A stretch of DNA of 64,000 nucleotides from Trogon surrucura (lineage: Eukaryota > Chordata > Aves > Trogoniformes > Trogonidae): assembly GCA_020746105.1 (NCBI GenBank), contig CM036618.1:116691308-116755307 (forward strand). The letters run 5' to 3'. The notes beneath the pieces are model-generated. The model saw nothing but the letters and a program-made list of their open reading frames with translations. It made no database searches and was not told the DNA's origin. A program made the translations under genes and the position numbers. Positions 42,301 through 54,730 of this stretch are shown here, one piece after another (position 1 is the stretch's first letter; every line of letters starts with the position of its first letter).

Positions 42301-42318
42301 TGTGATTCTGTGATCAGA
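42047..42318 (+). repeat. CR1 LINE fragment, 3' end, next to the CpG island
   Basis: The typical CR1 tail is present: actagggggaatggattgaa, gacgtgaggaagaagttctt, caggttgcccagagaggggg, aggctggatggggctctggg, cttccaaccctgtgattctg and a final tgatc. It is 5' truncated at about 42047. Its 3' end falls where the GC-rich, CpG-dense promoter sequence of B3GNT2 begins, about 0.55 kb before the CCAAT box. It may have supplied regulatory sequence, but this is only a positional inference. Confidence 0.95.
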
Positions 42319-42798
42319 ACGCGTTGGCGCTGGCCAAGCGCTGTTCCCTCCCTGTGGAAACGGCCCCAGCCCCGGCACTCTCGGCAAGGCTCGTGGCCAC
42401 CCGACGCCTGCCTCCTCTGCCGACAGCCAGCGCGGGGGGTGTCTGAGTGAGCCGCGGGTGCCTGGGGGCACCTGGGAGACACTGATGTCCCCTTCTCAGG
42501 GTGTTTTACCGCACGCAGGCAGTAAGCCTCGAGGCGGCACACGGCAGGTGGGAGGTGGGGCTGCAGGCAGGTGCAAGGGCGTGGAGTACGGACGTGGGGA
42601 TGGGTGGGCGCTCTGGGCTCGAAGGGCGGTGAGGCCTGGTGCCCCAAGCCACGGCGCGGCGGGGACACTTCGTCCTGCTGGTGAAGGAGCCAGCCAGGTG
42701 CCTGCGGCGCCACGCCTCGTGCTCCGCCCGCCCGCTCGCCTCCTCAGGGGCACGACCCTCCGGCAACCGCGGCCGCGGCAGAGGTGGGCGCAGGGACA

Positions 42799-42820
42799 CC
42801 CCCCCCCCCCCCCCCCCCCC
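42799..42820. repeat. Poly(C) run, 22 bases
   Basis: An uninterrupted run of 22 C within the CpG island, upstream of the CCAAT box. The complementary strand is a G22 tract able to form G-quadruplexes, while the C strand could form an i-motif. A second run of the same length lies at 43086-43107. Run lengths of this kind are often misjudged in sequencing. Confidence 0.95.
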
Positions 42821-42865
42821 GCCGTCTCCCACGGCCACGCCCCACGCGCCGGGCGCGCCGCGCGG

Positions 42866-42870
42866 CCAAT
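42866..42870 (+). promoter_or_regulatory. B3GNT2: CCAAT box (NF-Y type) in B3GNT2 promoter
   Basis: The context cgcggccaatccgctg matches the preferred NF-Y surroundings (pyrimidine/purine pair before CCAAT, then C/G-rich). It lies in a TATA-less CpG island, the usual setting. Binding itself is inferred. Confidence 0.55.
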
Positions 42871-43085
42871 CCGCTGAGCCGGCGGCGGAGCCCGGTGCCC
42901 CGCCCTGTGCCCCCTCCCCCGGCCCGCAGCGCGTGGTGGGCGGCGCGGGGCGTTCGCGTGGCTGCGGCGGCGGGCGGTGCGCGCGCGCTCGCTCGTTCGC
43001 TTTTCCGCGCGGGGAGGCGCGCGTGACGGGTGAGGGGGCGCGCGCGCGCGGCTCTGCCACAGGGCAACAAGTGAGGCGCTTCCCG

Positions 43086-43107
43086 CCCCCCCCCCCCCCC
43101 CCCCCCC
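43086..43107. repeat. Second poly(C) run, 22 bases
   Basis: A second uninterrupted run of 22 C, 265 bases after the first gap end, inside the promoter island and near the likely start of transcription. If transcribed in the + direction, the template strand would carry G22. It has the same G-quadruplex/i-motif potential and the same caution on length. Confidence 0.95.
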
Positions 43108-43388
43108 GCCCCCTGCAGCGGCCCGGCCGCCCCGGCTGCGGTTGGGTTTTTTTTCCACCCCCGGATCCCTTCTCCTCTCGCTCCCAGCCGCGCTGGGGCC
43201 GCCGCGGGCTCGTACCTCCGGCGGGGCGCGGCACGGCCGGCCCTGAGGAGGCGGCGGCGAGCGCCGTCCCGCGGGGGAGGCGGTAGGACGGGTCGAGTCC
43301 TTCCGGGCGGGCTGGGGCGCCGCCCCGGCATCGCCCTCAGGTGCGGAGCCCCCGACCGCTGCGGGGGCTGGGGGCGCACGGCGGGAGC

Positions 43389-43421
43389 ATGGATCGGCGC
43401 CCGCCGCTGCGGCCGTGGTAG
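43389..43421 (+). other. Short upstream ORF, 10 codons, in B3GNT2 exon 1
   Basis: ATG at 43389 in context ggagcATGG encodes MDRRPPLRPW, then TAG at 43419-43421. The context is good (A/G at -3 and G at +4). It only matters if transcription starts upstream of 43389. It is a candidate translational dampener of B3GNT2, not a proven peptide. Confidence 0.35.
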
Positions 43422-43496
43422 GGCGTCAGGCCGGCGCCGGGGGGGGATCAGGGACCCCCCCGCCGGGCAGGGGGCAGCCCGCGGCCGGAGCGAAGC

Positions 43497-43559
43497 ATGG
43501 TGGTGCGGAGGGCGGCGGCAGGAAGAAGCTCGGCGGAGCCCCGCGGCAGCCCGGCAAAG
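43497..43559 (+). other. Upstream ORF running across the predicted exon 1-exon 2 junction
   Basis: ATG at 43497 has a strong initiation context (A at -3, G at +4). The frame runs 21 codons, beginning MVVRRAAAGRSS, and reaches the predicted donor exactly at a codon boundary. Spliced to 60653 it would read one more codon (ATA) then TGA at 60656-60658, ending one GAA codon before the B3GNT2 ATG and in the same frame. The ORF would therefore add a strong upstream start very close to the main start. It depends wholly on the predicted splice and on a start site upstream of 43497. Confidence 0.4.
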
Positions 43560-44004
43560 GTACGTGCCGGGGGTGTCTCCGGGCGCTGGGGATCGGGCGT
43601 CGGCGCCGCGGAGAGGGCTCATGAAGGGCGAGGGGCGTAAACAGTGATTTTCTACACTTGATTTTTATCTCCCGTCGTTTTCGAGATCGCGAGGTTTTTT
43701 TCCTCGCAGCCCCTAGTTTGTGTGCGCAGCTGCAAGCCGAGGGCGAGGGGAGAGCGGCCGGAGCCGTCTGTATTTATTAGGAATTTTGGGGACTTTTTTT
43801 TTTCCCCTCCGCTGGGGGAGGTGCCGGGCGGCGGGGAGGGGAGGGTCAGGGCTGGCGGACGCGCAGCCCTTCCCCTGCCCCGGCGGGCCCGGGGCCGGCA
43901 CATGTTGCCGCGAACTCGGCGAGGAGACGGCAGCGGCGCGGTCCTCCGGCTGGGGTGGAACTTAGGCCGGCTCAGCCGAGTTAAATGATCCTGTGTTTGT
44001 CGTA

Positions 44005-44073
44005 GTTTGGGGTTTTTTTTGTCCATTATTTTGGTTTTGGGGTTTTTTTTTCCACCTTTTTTTTTTTTGTCTT
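44005..44073. repeat. T/G-rich low-complexity stretch
   Basis: Two similar units of gttttggggtttttttt type are followed by a longer T run. It is at the 3' shoulder of the CpG island in B3GNT2 intron 1. It resembles the T/G-rich stretch at 54.73-54.82 kb. No function is visible. Confidence 0.6.
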
Positions 44074-47000
44074 CGACCTGAGGAGGAGGAGTTGATGCTG
44101 GAATCGTGAGCTTTCTGCAGAGAAAGCCGGAGACGTGGGGTTCTGCAGTGCTGGGTGCTGCTGCTGCTGCAGTGCTCTCCTGGGCTGGAGGAGAGAAGCG
44201 GAGGGAAGGAAGGACACGGTAGCAGCCGTCGGGTTTTCTTCCCCGGTGGTGACTGAACTGGTAGACTCGCACAGCTCCTGGGGAGAGCAAATTAGCAGCC
44301 TGCAAACGAGTAAGTTAATTATTAATCTGTGCAGCGTTTGGATTTTGCTGTTACAGTATGGTGCTGAGATGGTGGCTCTAAAGCACGGACTTCGGTGAGC
44401 CTGAAAGGGGGAAGATTATATTTTTACTAGACCTGGCCTGAGTATATGTGCTCCTTCACGAGATGAAGCTTTCTCATCGTTTGAACTTCCTGAGACATAC
44501 TGTACCCCGTGAGGAGGGGACTTCAGGTTACTCGCTGTGGTCGTGGCCAAACTGCAGCTCATAATTCATTAGTCATCCTGCAAAAATTTAGGGTGAAAGT
44601 TATTTGTGTAACCCTTCAGCCCGACTTCCCAAAATCCTTAGTGCTCTCGGAGCTGATTATTAAACACTAATGTTTAGTTTTAACTATGCAAATTAAGAGT
44701 TTACTTAGGTGGTTTTTTTTTTGATTTGGAGACAGTGGGTTTGGGCACAGAACAGTTTAATTTGGATGTGGAAGGATGCATGCGTAAAATTACATGGTAA
44801 ATGTATAATCTGAAAGTTGTTGAAGAAGCACAATTCTCCTTTGAGGAAATTTCTGGTTAATTATTCCTCCCTTGTCTTAAAGAGAGACGGCCTCGACTTT
44901 AGTTCTCTTTTTAAAGTTGCTTGAAACGGGTTTCATGTTCTTGCAGTTCCCCTTTTGCATCATATTTTCGTGCTGTCAGGAAGGGGTGTATGAGCGGGTG
45001 GGGTGGGGGAGCAGATGACGCTGGGGTGAGTGTTGCAGTTGGTGCTCTGCTGGGATGACAAGCCCAGGAACTGGCTGCTGGCAACGGCTGCCTTGTCACC
45101 TCGGTGACCCAGCCTGTTGACACCACCGGAGGAGTTGAATTAACTTGGTAATAATTATTACCGAATACTTGAAGGGTGCAAACCGGAGAATCAGAGTTAA
45201 GTGTTCAGCAGATGTAATTTCTAACGTTTTTTTTCCCAGGGCCATGAACAACCTGAAAAGAGAATAGGTTCTCTTAATTAAGCTCCACTGCAATATTGTT
45301 TTGAAAGATAGAATGTCTGTTGTATACCCAAAAATATAGTGCCGTCTGTTGATCTGAAACCTTTAGGCTTAAAGGAAGCCCTGACTTTTTTGCTTGCTTT
45401 GAACGTGTGATTCTCTACGTTAGGTGTTGTGCAATACTCTTGTACAGCTGTCTGTAAGGAAGCTACAGGCACTGCACGAAGTGATCAAAGGTTAGAATGT
45501 GTTTTAAGTACTTTAGTCATTTGTAAACTGGTTTTCCTTGGATTTTTTTCTTGTTTCTCTTCCCCGTGCACTGTAGATGAGGAAAACGGAGAAAAATAAG
45601 GTACAGCGGCAGGGTAACACTGCTGAAGTGACTTGTTTTGAAGGTCGTGGGTTAGATGAACGGGAACGCTAGCTAGCTGTCTCATAAAAGATATATCTTG
45701 CTAATCTTCCTAGAGATCGTCCCTTATCAACACAATGTTAGTGGTGGTCAAAAATTTTGTTATTGTTGCCTGTAAGCTCCTCCTATATATATATATTTTT
45801 TTTAATACTTCTGGCTAGCGAAGGTGCTGCTGAGGAGGTCAGTATAAAAGTAGTGCTTGCTCGGAAAGTTTTGGATGAAAAATAAGCGGATAAAGTGGTT
45901 CTGTACTGACAAATGTATGCAGTTGTCTGCATGAATAAGTTACACTGGATAGGGAGCAAAAAAAAAAATGCGGGATTTGAATCTTCATCTTCTTGCCTAC
46001 CCATCAGACTCTTTGGAGAACGAAGTCCTTCAGAGGGATGCTCCTCCATGGTGACTTCTCGATGCCAAGACCTTCAGTAGTTGCATTTTACTGCCACCTG
46101 CTGCAGTTATTTTTGTAGTGGGACTGGCTCTGGTAGTGTTTTTGTCCTGTTGGCTGTGTTAAACTACTTGAAGAACAAATGGTGGTGATCCAAGAGGGTC
46201 TGTGTGAGTGCTGGTAGCATTGCAGCACAGGGCATAGTCAGATGTCTCCTACCATGGCCAGAGTTGTCATTATCACAACAGGAAGGAAGCGGGGGTGGCT
46301 TCTCAGTGATATGCGTACTTGCCCAAAATCTGTGTAGCCAAATTTCTCTAAATTAACTCGAGAGACAATAAGATTGAAAAGTATCAAGACCCTCAGCCAC
46401 CTTCTTTGGTAACTTGTTTTTCAGCACATGACTTCATTTTTGACAAGCTTGTCAAATTATCTTGTCACAAAGTTAGTTACTTGATGGGCTTTTTCGGTGT
46501 GCTGTCAGAAATGCATCAAGGGTTGACATTCCCCATCTCTGTATTTTACTGGATTCAGTTATGTTTCCTGCTGTAAAAATTCCATTAATTTCTTTTTCAG
46601 TTGAAGCGTTTGCACTGTCAGCAGTAGAGTCTGTTAGATATTTTTTTTTTTTGTGGTAGGTTTGTTGCACACATAAAGCTTCTTCAACTGTCCCATTTGC
46701 CGAGAGTAGGCCAAAGGAGGTGGAATAGGGAGGAGCTACTGGCAAGAGTATATTTATTGTGGCAACAGTGTTTTAATAATATGTTTCATTTAATGTGATT
46801 GGTGTGTTTTTGTAGAAAGCATAGAATATGTATTTCATTAAAATAATGAGCCTTTTCGTCTGTCTGGTTTTCATGTTAATGTTTCTGGAAGGCCATCGTA
46901 ATTGATCACCTTTCAAAGGCTTGTAACCATCTTTGTTTCATAGGTGGTTGTTTTGGTTTTTTCTAGTATGTCTGTTTATTATATTTTTTTATTACTATAC

Positions 47001-47340
47001 AATATAAGTACTTAAGTAATTTTGAAGCAATTCTGCATCCATTTGCTTTTCAGATTTAAACTTAACAAATCTTTTTCAGTTATACTCAAGTTGAATCCCT
47101 AATGGTTGTTTGCATAATAACATTTTTAGGAAGAAGGTTTGATGGTTATGGTTGTGTGCATGAGAAATCATGGGATTAGTATTTCATGTTTCTAGTGCAT
47201 TGTGGGCTTATATTCAGATAAGTGCTTCACATGATTTAGAGAATTTGTGCCTGTGAGTGCAGTTAACAAAAATTGCAAATGTAATCTGCCCGTTATGTTC
47301 TGACCTCACAAATATCTATTTAGATGTTTTCATCTAAATG

Positions 47341-47382
47341 CTGCTCTACTACTTCACTGCTACTACTCTGCTACTACTTCAC
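47341..47382. repeat. Imperfect CTGCTACTACT tandem repeat
   Basis: About three units: ctgctctactacttca, ctgctactact and ctgctactacttca. The first and third are nearly identical, with a shorter unit between. It lies in B3GNT2 intron 1. Confidence 0.7.
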
Positions 47383-50300
47383 AATTGCATTTAACAGTCT
47401 TTAGGTACTTGAGAAACAGTAAAAAAAAAAAAACCACACCCAAGAAAAGATGGTGATGATGTAAGGAAATATAAGCTCTTCCCGTGTTAGTACAGAATGA
47501 ACAAGTCAATAACTGAAAGCTGGGATATAAATATCTCAAATCTGTTCAGGTACATGTGGCTTTTTTACATAGGAAGAACTGACAGGTATTCTGGTCTTAG
47601 TCCTGCATTTGTATCTCTTTCACTGATTTCATGGGGCTTTTTAGGATTTAAATGACGAGCAAGTAAACCTCCCGAAGTCTCCAGGTCATGTAAAACCCAG
47701 TGAAAAGACTGGGTCGTGAAAATGCCTTGTGATGAGCTGTGCAAAAGAAGGATGGAACTGGTAGAAGCAATTAGCATTTAAATAAGCATGTGAATCTCAG
47801 GGTGTGATGGGTGTGGTGCTGAGATTTTTAGAGATAATTAAATGATTTAAGGCAGCTTTGTTGTTCAAGAAAAATGCAATAGTAAGAGTTGAAAAGCATT
47901 TAACTTGGAACTAGTTCTGTTAATTTTTGTAAATAAATTCTGAAATTTAGCCGCTGCTTCATCATAAACTCACAGAGGAGTTACTCAGAGTGAGTTGACT
48001 AAAGCACTTAATTTCTAAGTCAGCTGTCTTAATCAAATGAGCAAGAAATCTCGATTATTGTTTATGACTAATTTTTTTTCTATTAAAGGTTAATTCTCAG
48101 TGGCTCGATAGCATATGAACCACCAGAGGATATACATATTTGTGTCAGATATACAGTAGCAGTGTGGTATTAAGAGTTTATGTGCCCTGCCAGTGCGTGT
48201 GCGTGTGGCGTGCTCGGCCTCCCGCTGCAGACGCCTTCTGTTGGGTTTGCACCAGGTTTGTCTGCTGACAGCATCCTTCTGCAGGCTGGGGTGCTCCTGG
48301 CTGTGCCCCCAGTCTGATGTTCTGCTGTAGCTTTTTGTGCAGCTGTCTTTTGAGCTGAATTGAGGAACCAAGTGGGTTGAGAAATATCCTTTCTCTTTGT
48401 CTTCAGGATTATATGTAATGTAGTGAGCTGTGCGAATATGGGAGCTCATGGACTCGGGAAGGGTAGGATTTTTTTTGTTCAGTTTAAGGGATGGGGTGGC
48501 TCAATGTCAGACTGTACCCTGACTGAGTTTAGTGTTGTTTCATCTTACGTGAGCTGTGGTATTTTTTTAGTGTGAAATCTGAACGTTACATGGTAGTGGA
48601 AGGCTGTCTTTGGGATGGAGAAAGTTACTGCAAACTTATTGTTGATTTCCTTTTGAATAAAAACAAAATACATGCAAAATAGCTGAAAGTTCATTACTCA
48701 AGCCATTCTCAAATGAGGTGGATACTTCACAGTGGTCTGAAGGTAACAGGCAACTGCTCGGATTTACGTGTTTCTAATCGGGTTAGGTGCTTATCTGCAA
48801 TTAACAAAAATGGGAGTTAGCTGCCTAACCTGCTTAAAGATCTTTTACAAAATCCTCCTGGTACTTATATGTGTCTTTAACTGCATAAAACTGCTGGAGA
48901 AATTGTTCCGTTTTCCTTAAAAAAAAAAAAGGGGGTGGGATGAGATCTGTTGTAGAAGTTTGGGGCAGGAAAATCTACTTCTGTGCTTAGAACTCCACTG
49001 GTTGTTTTTTGGTTTTGAACTTTAAATGAATTCTTCAGAAAGATGAAAATCTTTTCCTGTACTTGTTAATTACACTTAAAGCCAAAACCAACTAAAGGCA
49101 GAAGTCTTTTAATGTATTTGCATTTTTAAATATAGCTTTGCACTCTTAAACATTTATGTAGTTCAGTACTGTAAATTCAGAGGCAGAGCCAGAATTCTGA
49201 ACTGAATATTCACAGTATATATTTGATTTGAATTGACTTTTGATTGAGTAACCACATAGCACTTGCAGGGAAACACGACTTGAGGTAGCTGATTATTGTC
49301 CTGGCTGTCACTGGCTGCAAAGGTAGCAAGGCATGGAAGACAAATTGAGAAGCAGCTGTTAATTTTTAACCCAAAAGGGCGGTGGCTGTCAAGGCAACAA
49401 CCACATCAGATATACCAAGTTACAGCATCCTTGCTTTCGAAACATAGTTTTTAGTAGTGTGGCTTATGTCTGACAGTCTAACAGGGGCAGGAAGACAAAG
49501 TAGAGGAAAAATTTTGATGGCTTGAAGTATGGCACTTAAAGGATGGCTTCCTTAGTTCATGAATGCTCTCTATGCAGAGACATAAAGCTCTCTGGAATAT
49601 GGTTAAGGCAGTAGTAATTACTGGGTTCAAGATAAAGCTGGAAGAGATGCCAGGAGAGGATTGTTTTGTTTGTGTAAATTATGGTTATGTGCATCTTCAA
49701 TGGGTATACTAAACCACCTTTTTATTTCAAATACAGGATGAAAATAGGAAGTAAGACAATGCCTCTTCAGCAGACTTGATCTTTTTTTACTGTCCGTTGC
49801 AAACCTGACCAATGCTCTTAACGTGCTACCCATTCTTCATTTTTTTTATTACCAGAACTATCATGGATCTGCGTGCTAAGTCTCTGGGAAGAAGGTGGTT
49901 TGTTATCCACTTCCTTAGCTTTCTTGTAATTATGGGAAGATAGTTCACAGGCAGACCAACTGGGAGTGGTGGAAGTGGGCGAGTGGTGCTAGTCGGTAGC
50001 TAACCAACAGGCTTGATCACAAGAAGTTTTGGAGAAATTCAAACCCCGGGGTGTGTCTTGTTGTGACGGGGGCTGCCTGAAGGCTAGCTGCTTCTGGCAG
50101 ATGGGTGCTTGTGCTGATTTGGCCCTGCCTGTGGGACCTCTGTGGATGAAGGTGGGAACCAGATAGCGTCAGGCTGCGGTGGCAGCGTGCTCGTATGCGA
50201 AAGCGTAAGCGGGTTGAAAATGCGATCTGCTGTTCCATCTGAGTCTTCCCTTTCCTGCGCTGTTACTGGGGTTTGTGCAGCGCAGCAGCACGCAGATCTA

Positions 50301-53300
50301 GTGAGGTGAGCAGGCTGAAGACTAATTGCTAATTTACTGCGAGGTTCTTCGTTGTCGTCTTTGGCTCCTTGAACTGAGTCACCACAGTAAAATTAGTGCA
50401 AAGGTGGGGTGGGACTGTTCGTTTTACAGGGGAAGGAATAAATTACAGGAATGTGTCACACATGACTGAAACTGTTTTAAACTGCCATGAAACTGTCCCA
50501 ACTTGTAGTCAATGTGGTGAGTAACAATTTTCTTCCCAGAAATATTTCTCTACTGCCACTCAGTTAAACCTTTTCTCTTGATTCTTTACAATTTACTATT
50601 TGTTCAAGCTGGAGCTTTCTTAAATGTATGTAAAAACTGAAGTTTGTAAATAAGAAGCTGGCAACTCTGGGTTATTCCTAACAAGTTACACCATGTCATA
50701 ATTTTGAAGCTTGATCTGACTTTAGAATAACGCATTTTTAAAATTTGTTTTATATACTTGAATTCAATAGGTACACAATATTTAATTATCTTAATTAAAT
50801 CCAGACCTTTTGTGAGAGACACCTATAATAATTTAAAATCTAGGCTGAGTTAGGATGATCAGACTGGTTCATTGGTAACTGACTTTCTAATTAAAAATGG
50901 ATGATAACCCTCCAGTTGAAGGCTTTGTGACTTATCAGTTTGATTCGGAGTTGAAAGTGTTCATTTTGAGACAGTGGAGATCTGGTGGTATCTCTTCTAT
51001 CTCTAAGTATTCCATCAGGTAGGAATTTCACATAAACTAGTTTTAATGAAGCTAAAAATAAGTTGTCCCTGAATTACTTTGTGAAGATAACTTGATGCAG
51101 ATGATGTGGGTGTTGCTGCAAAGTTTCTAAGCAGCAATGTGAAGTCAGTAAAAGAAAACTTTTGTTTCAGAGATATCATTTTAAATATCAGACCTTAAGA
51201 GATGACTTTTTAAATAGCGTACCTGAAAAGGTAACTTCTCTTTCTTGCTGGAGGAGCTGGAGGGACGGAATCACCTGGAATTAGGCAAAAAACCCGAGAA
51301 ACAGCAGTAGTATAACTTGGAAGGTTTTGAAATATGGATACTTGGAGCTTGCCATTGAGCAGTAAATGAAAGCACTGTTCAGTCCTAGCGCGCAGTCAGA
51401 AGCTGACGTCAGTAGGCTCGGACCACAGTCAAGTAGGGAATTAGGGATAGGGAGTTTTGGATTCTGATTATGCCTTTACAAACTTTAACGTAGCAGGGAT
51501 TTCCCCACCTTTTGTAGCTGCCTCTGACAAGTTAACGTCTTGAGTTTCATCTTGACGTAACTGCTTTGAGCAATGCCTTTAAAGGTTGTGGGTTATCTGA
51601 TTGCTTCGAGAAGCAAGACTGCGGAGAACAAACCTGCTGACCTTAGGTGGTAGTAGTCTGAGAAGCAGTGCTCACAGGTACCGTCGGAGAGCTGCAGGGT
51701 CTGTCTGTATTGCGTCTAGATGAGTTGGCTTTGATGATAATCTGATTGTCTGCTGGCAAGCAGGTAGGATGGCGTTCTTACCTAATGAAGACTGGCTCTT
51801 AACCCACGTGATCTGGAGTCTTCGCGAGGCCCGGTGATGGGAGTGTGGGCAGATCTGGCTTATTCTGTAGAACCTTGTTGAAACATGCTCTGTCTGCTTT
51901 GTTGTGGTTGCGACTTGCATGAGATTTAGGAGGCTGTAAATGGAGCCTTGCTTTGTTCTTTCACTTCAGAAGTGTAGCTCGTGGGGTGCATGATGTCTTC
52001 GTGCCTTCCTGCTATAGTGATTGCACAGGTATTTTGGAAGCAACTGGCTGGAATATTTGGAAGCTATCCTGTGGATCATAGAAAACAAATGAGTTGACAT
52101 AACTAACATAATAAAGCTGTTTTGTAAGTATTTTACGTGGTGCAAGGTGACAGTTGCTATCAGTCTACATGGAGACAAATATTTACCTACGCTATAGTTA
52201 AAATAATAAACTTCTGTTCTGTAAGCCAGCCGTAGTTTTTAAAAAACTGCTGTAAGTTACCATTCTAGATTGTATTTAGAGAAAATGCCATGTATTTTAT
52301 GCACTGCTGTGCTTAAAATTCTGTAAAGCATAGTTATATTCTCTTGCACTGCAGAGATTTGTATGTTGTGTAATAACCTGCATGAGATTTTTTTTTTATA
52401 AAATCATTTTTATTTTTGAAGTAGAAAATGCAATGATGATGGTAATTTCCACCTTGAGTGCTCTTGAGGCTATTCCTAAATTCTTGCCTTCGACCTACCA
52501 TAGGAAACAATCCAAACAGGATTCTTGAATGTCACCTTCATAATATGGTAGCTCATGTAAGAGTGAATGAGAAGGGAGTTGTTTAGATACGAAGTATTGC
52601 TTTAGTGCTTGATAAAGTCAGTCAAAGTTTATAAATACATTATTTCATTTTCACTGTAGTTTTTCCTTGGCCAGTGGCAAAACTTTGGGTTGTTGAAAAT
52701 AGTTTATGGGCTTAACTTTGATTAAAACAATGGGCCTTGTGAGTACTGCCTTACAACATTTTTTTAAGGTTTTTATTCAAGCCCGTTAATTACCATTGGA
52801 TTGAATACTACAAATTCATCACATCAGCCTGTCTTACTCAAGTATATTAAGCATTAAAGAAAAAAATTGTCAAGAGTTTCTGTAGGATACTGGATTAAAT
52901 GCCGCATGGAACGAGATGTTTTCCGTGTGGGGAAGTTGCAACAGCTTGTATCTTTTCCTTTTTTTAACAATGTTTCAGTTGGAATCTAGGGTTTTTCACC
53001 TCACCCATATGTGTGCAGACATATGTTTGTTCAGCATATTTTTGGAAGCTGGTTCTAAATTTTTATCCCTACGACTGCAAATGTAATGTGGCAAATGAAT
53101 TGAGAATCACCAGTGCCGTTCTTTCCTGAGGTGTGGAGCTAGCTCCAGTACTGGTACTGCTGCAGCAGTTTTTGGTGGAATGGCGGGGGGATAAGGGGCA
53201 GAAAGCGCAGACCTCTGAAAAGTGCCCGTGAAGCTGAGAAGCGTTATTTCAAACCAAGAACAAGAGCATATTTGAAAACTCTGCTGTAGGAATAGGGCTA

Positions 53301-54730
53301 CAAATGGGCTATCAGAAAAGGAACGATAGTGGAGAGCTTTGTCCACTCTCTCTCCGGTAACTCCAATGCTTGAGGCTTGGAGATCGTTTTCCTTCTGTAC
53401 TGGTTTCAGACTTGCAAAGGTAGTGTTGAGTTTGTACAACCTATAAGATAAACCAGTGGTAGAGCTGGTGAAGGTCCAAGTTTATTATCTTAACTACTGT
53501 AAAGCTACTTTGTGAAGTTGGCTGAGTATGTGGATGAAGGTCAGGTAGAGTGGAAAACGGTGACTAACGTGGAAGCAGTAAATTAAGACAAAGGGTGAAT
53601 TGAGCAGATGACCACAAAAATCCTTTTTTCATTGGAAGATTGGCAACTGTCTTAACAGTCTTCTTTGACACTGGCAGTTTCAGATTGATTTTAATGTTTA
53701 TGAGTATTTTACTGCTTGTTTTCATCAGTCCATCTCGGAAAAGAAGGTGCAGAATCCATCTGGGGAAGGGCTTGGGTAAGATAAGCAAAGTACTGTTGAA
53801 GTGTAGCACACAACTGATTAAACCATCTATGATTCTGTACAGTGGATGCTTCATTCTCTTAAATTGTAGAGCATGGCTAGGAGTAACTGTCTGGTTAATA
53901 TTTTTAGCAGACAGCCAAAATAAGCGTTGATTAGTGATAATTTTAGTGGTGAAATTTGTGGGTGCTGGAAACTGAGTTAAGATCCGACTTTATACGGGTC
54001 ACAAGACAGTGATGACTTTCCAGAAAACTTTGGTATTGAAAACTCAGTATCATCTACTTGTTGTGATGGTCTTGGACAACTAGTTCCGTCTGTGGATGGT
54101 TTTAAAAGAGAAAACTTTCTATGCTAATGGGAATACCCTGAAATGTCTGTGGGAAAGAGTTATTTCTTAAAATCTGTGGTTATTTTTGAAGTAATTCTCT
54201 CTCCTTAGTATGTTTAACAAATTCATACTGGTGACCTTTAAGTACTAAATATTTTGTTGTTGTTACCATCCTAATAGAAGGGAAGGAACCAAGGTTAGTC
54301 AGGAGTGCAGAATAGTTCGAGGAATAGAAGGCTAGTACTTATCACGGCAAAGAAGGAACCGAGGACAGATAAAGGTGCATTATATAGCTGATACAGCAAA
54401 TGTACACAGAGGTAAAAAACCCTGCAGTGTGGTGTGGGGCTTTTGTTGTGTTGTATTTTCCAAGGGTCCCCCTTTTGTGTGGTAGTAGAAAAGCAAGTTC
54501 CTACTGTGTGAAAAATTGAGGAATTCATCACAAGTTGAATTCATAAAAGTCAAATATTAGTGCCATTAAATTGGGCAAAGTGAGATTAGGTTCAGTAATA
54601 GTAATTAAACATGGTTCAAATGCAGTTTCGGTACCTGTTATACCTTACTGGAAAAAATTGTAGGAGTATTGCTGCAGGAAACGATGGGGTGTTCCTACAG
54701 AACTACCACACTGCACCACTGAGGGTTTTA

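Larger units (their letters stand above)
43150..43559 (+). other. B3GNT2: B3GNT2 predicted non-coding first exon (5' UTR)
   Basis: A plausible splice donor, cggcaaag followed by gtacgtg, ends an exon at 43559 within the CpG island. The B3GNT2 coding exon at 60653 has a good acceptor and very little 5' UTR of its own, so an upstream non-coding exon is required, and family knowledge agrees (B3GNT2 has an untranslated first exon). The 5' edge given is nominal. A second candidate donor, acgagtaagtt with gt at 44310-44311, could serve an alternative, longer or separate first exon. The exon would contain two upstream ATGs (43389 and 43497). Confidence 0.5.
42319..43980 (+). promoter_or_regulatory. 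B3GNT2: CpG island promoter of B3GNT2
   Basis: GC content and CpG density rise sharply here against AT-rich flanks, strongest at about 42.65-43.63 kb. There is no TATA box. A ggccaatc element (CCAAT at 42866-42870) is a good NF-Y type site. Several GC-box-like stretches, alternating CG tracts (42979-42988, 43038-43051) and G-rich/C-rich runs follow. The island lies between COMMD1 and the B3GNT2 coding exon, on the side expected for the B3GNT2 5' end, and no other gene claims it. The start site is probably within about 43.1-43.4 kb, but the sequence does not fix it. Long proline/arginine/alanine-rich open frames on both strands here are artefacts of GC richness. Confidence 0.85.

Noticed and set aside
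42496..43622. Long open frames of 215-292 codons on both strands in the CpG island
   Set aside because: They are rich in Pro, Arg, Ala and Gly, overlap in several frames at once, and arise because GC-rich sequence has few stop codons. No domain is recognisable.
51271..51300. Sequence ggaattaggcaaaaa considered as a COMMD1 middle exon piece
   Set aside because: It lies downstream of the COMMD1 terminal exon inside B3GNT2 intron 1 and has no flanking exon sequence.
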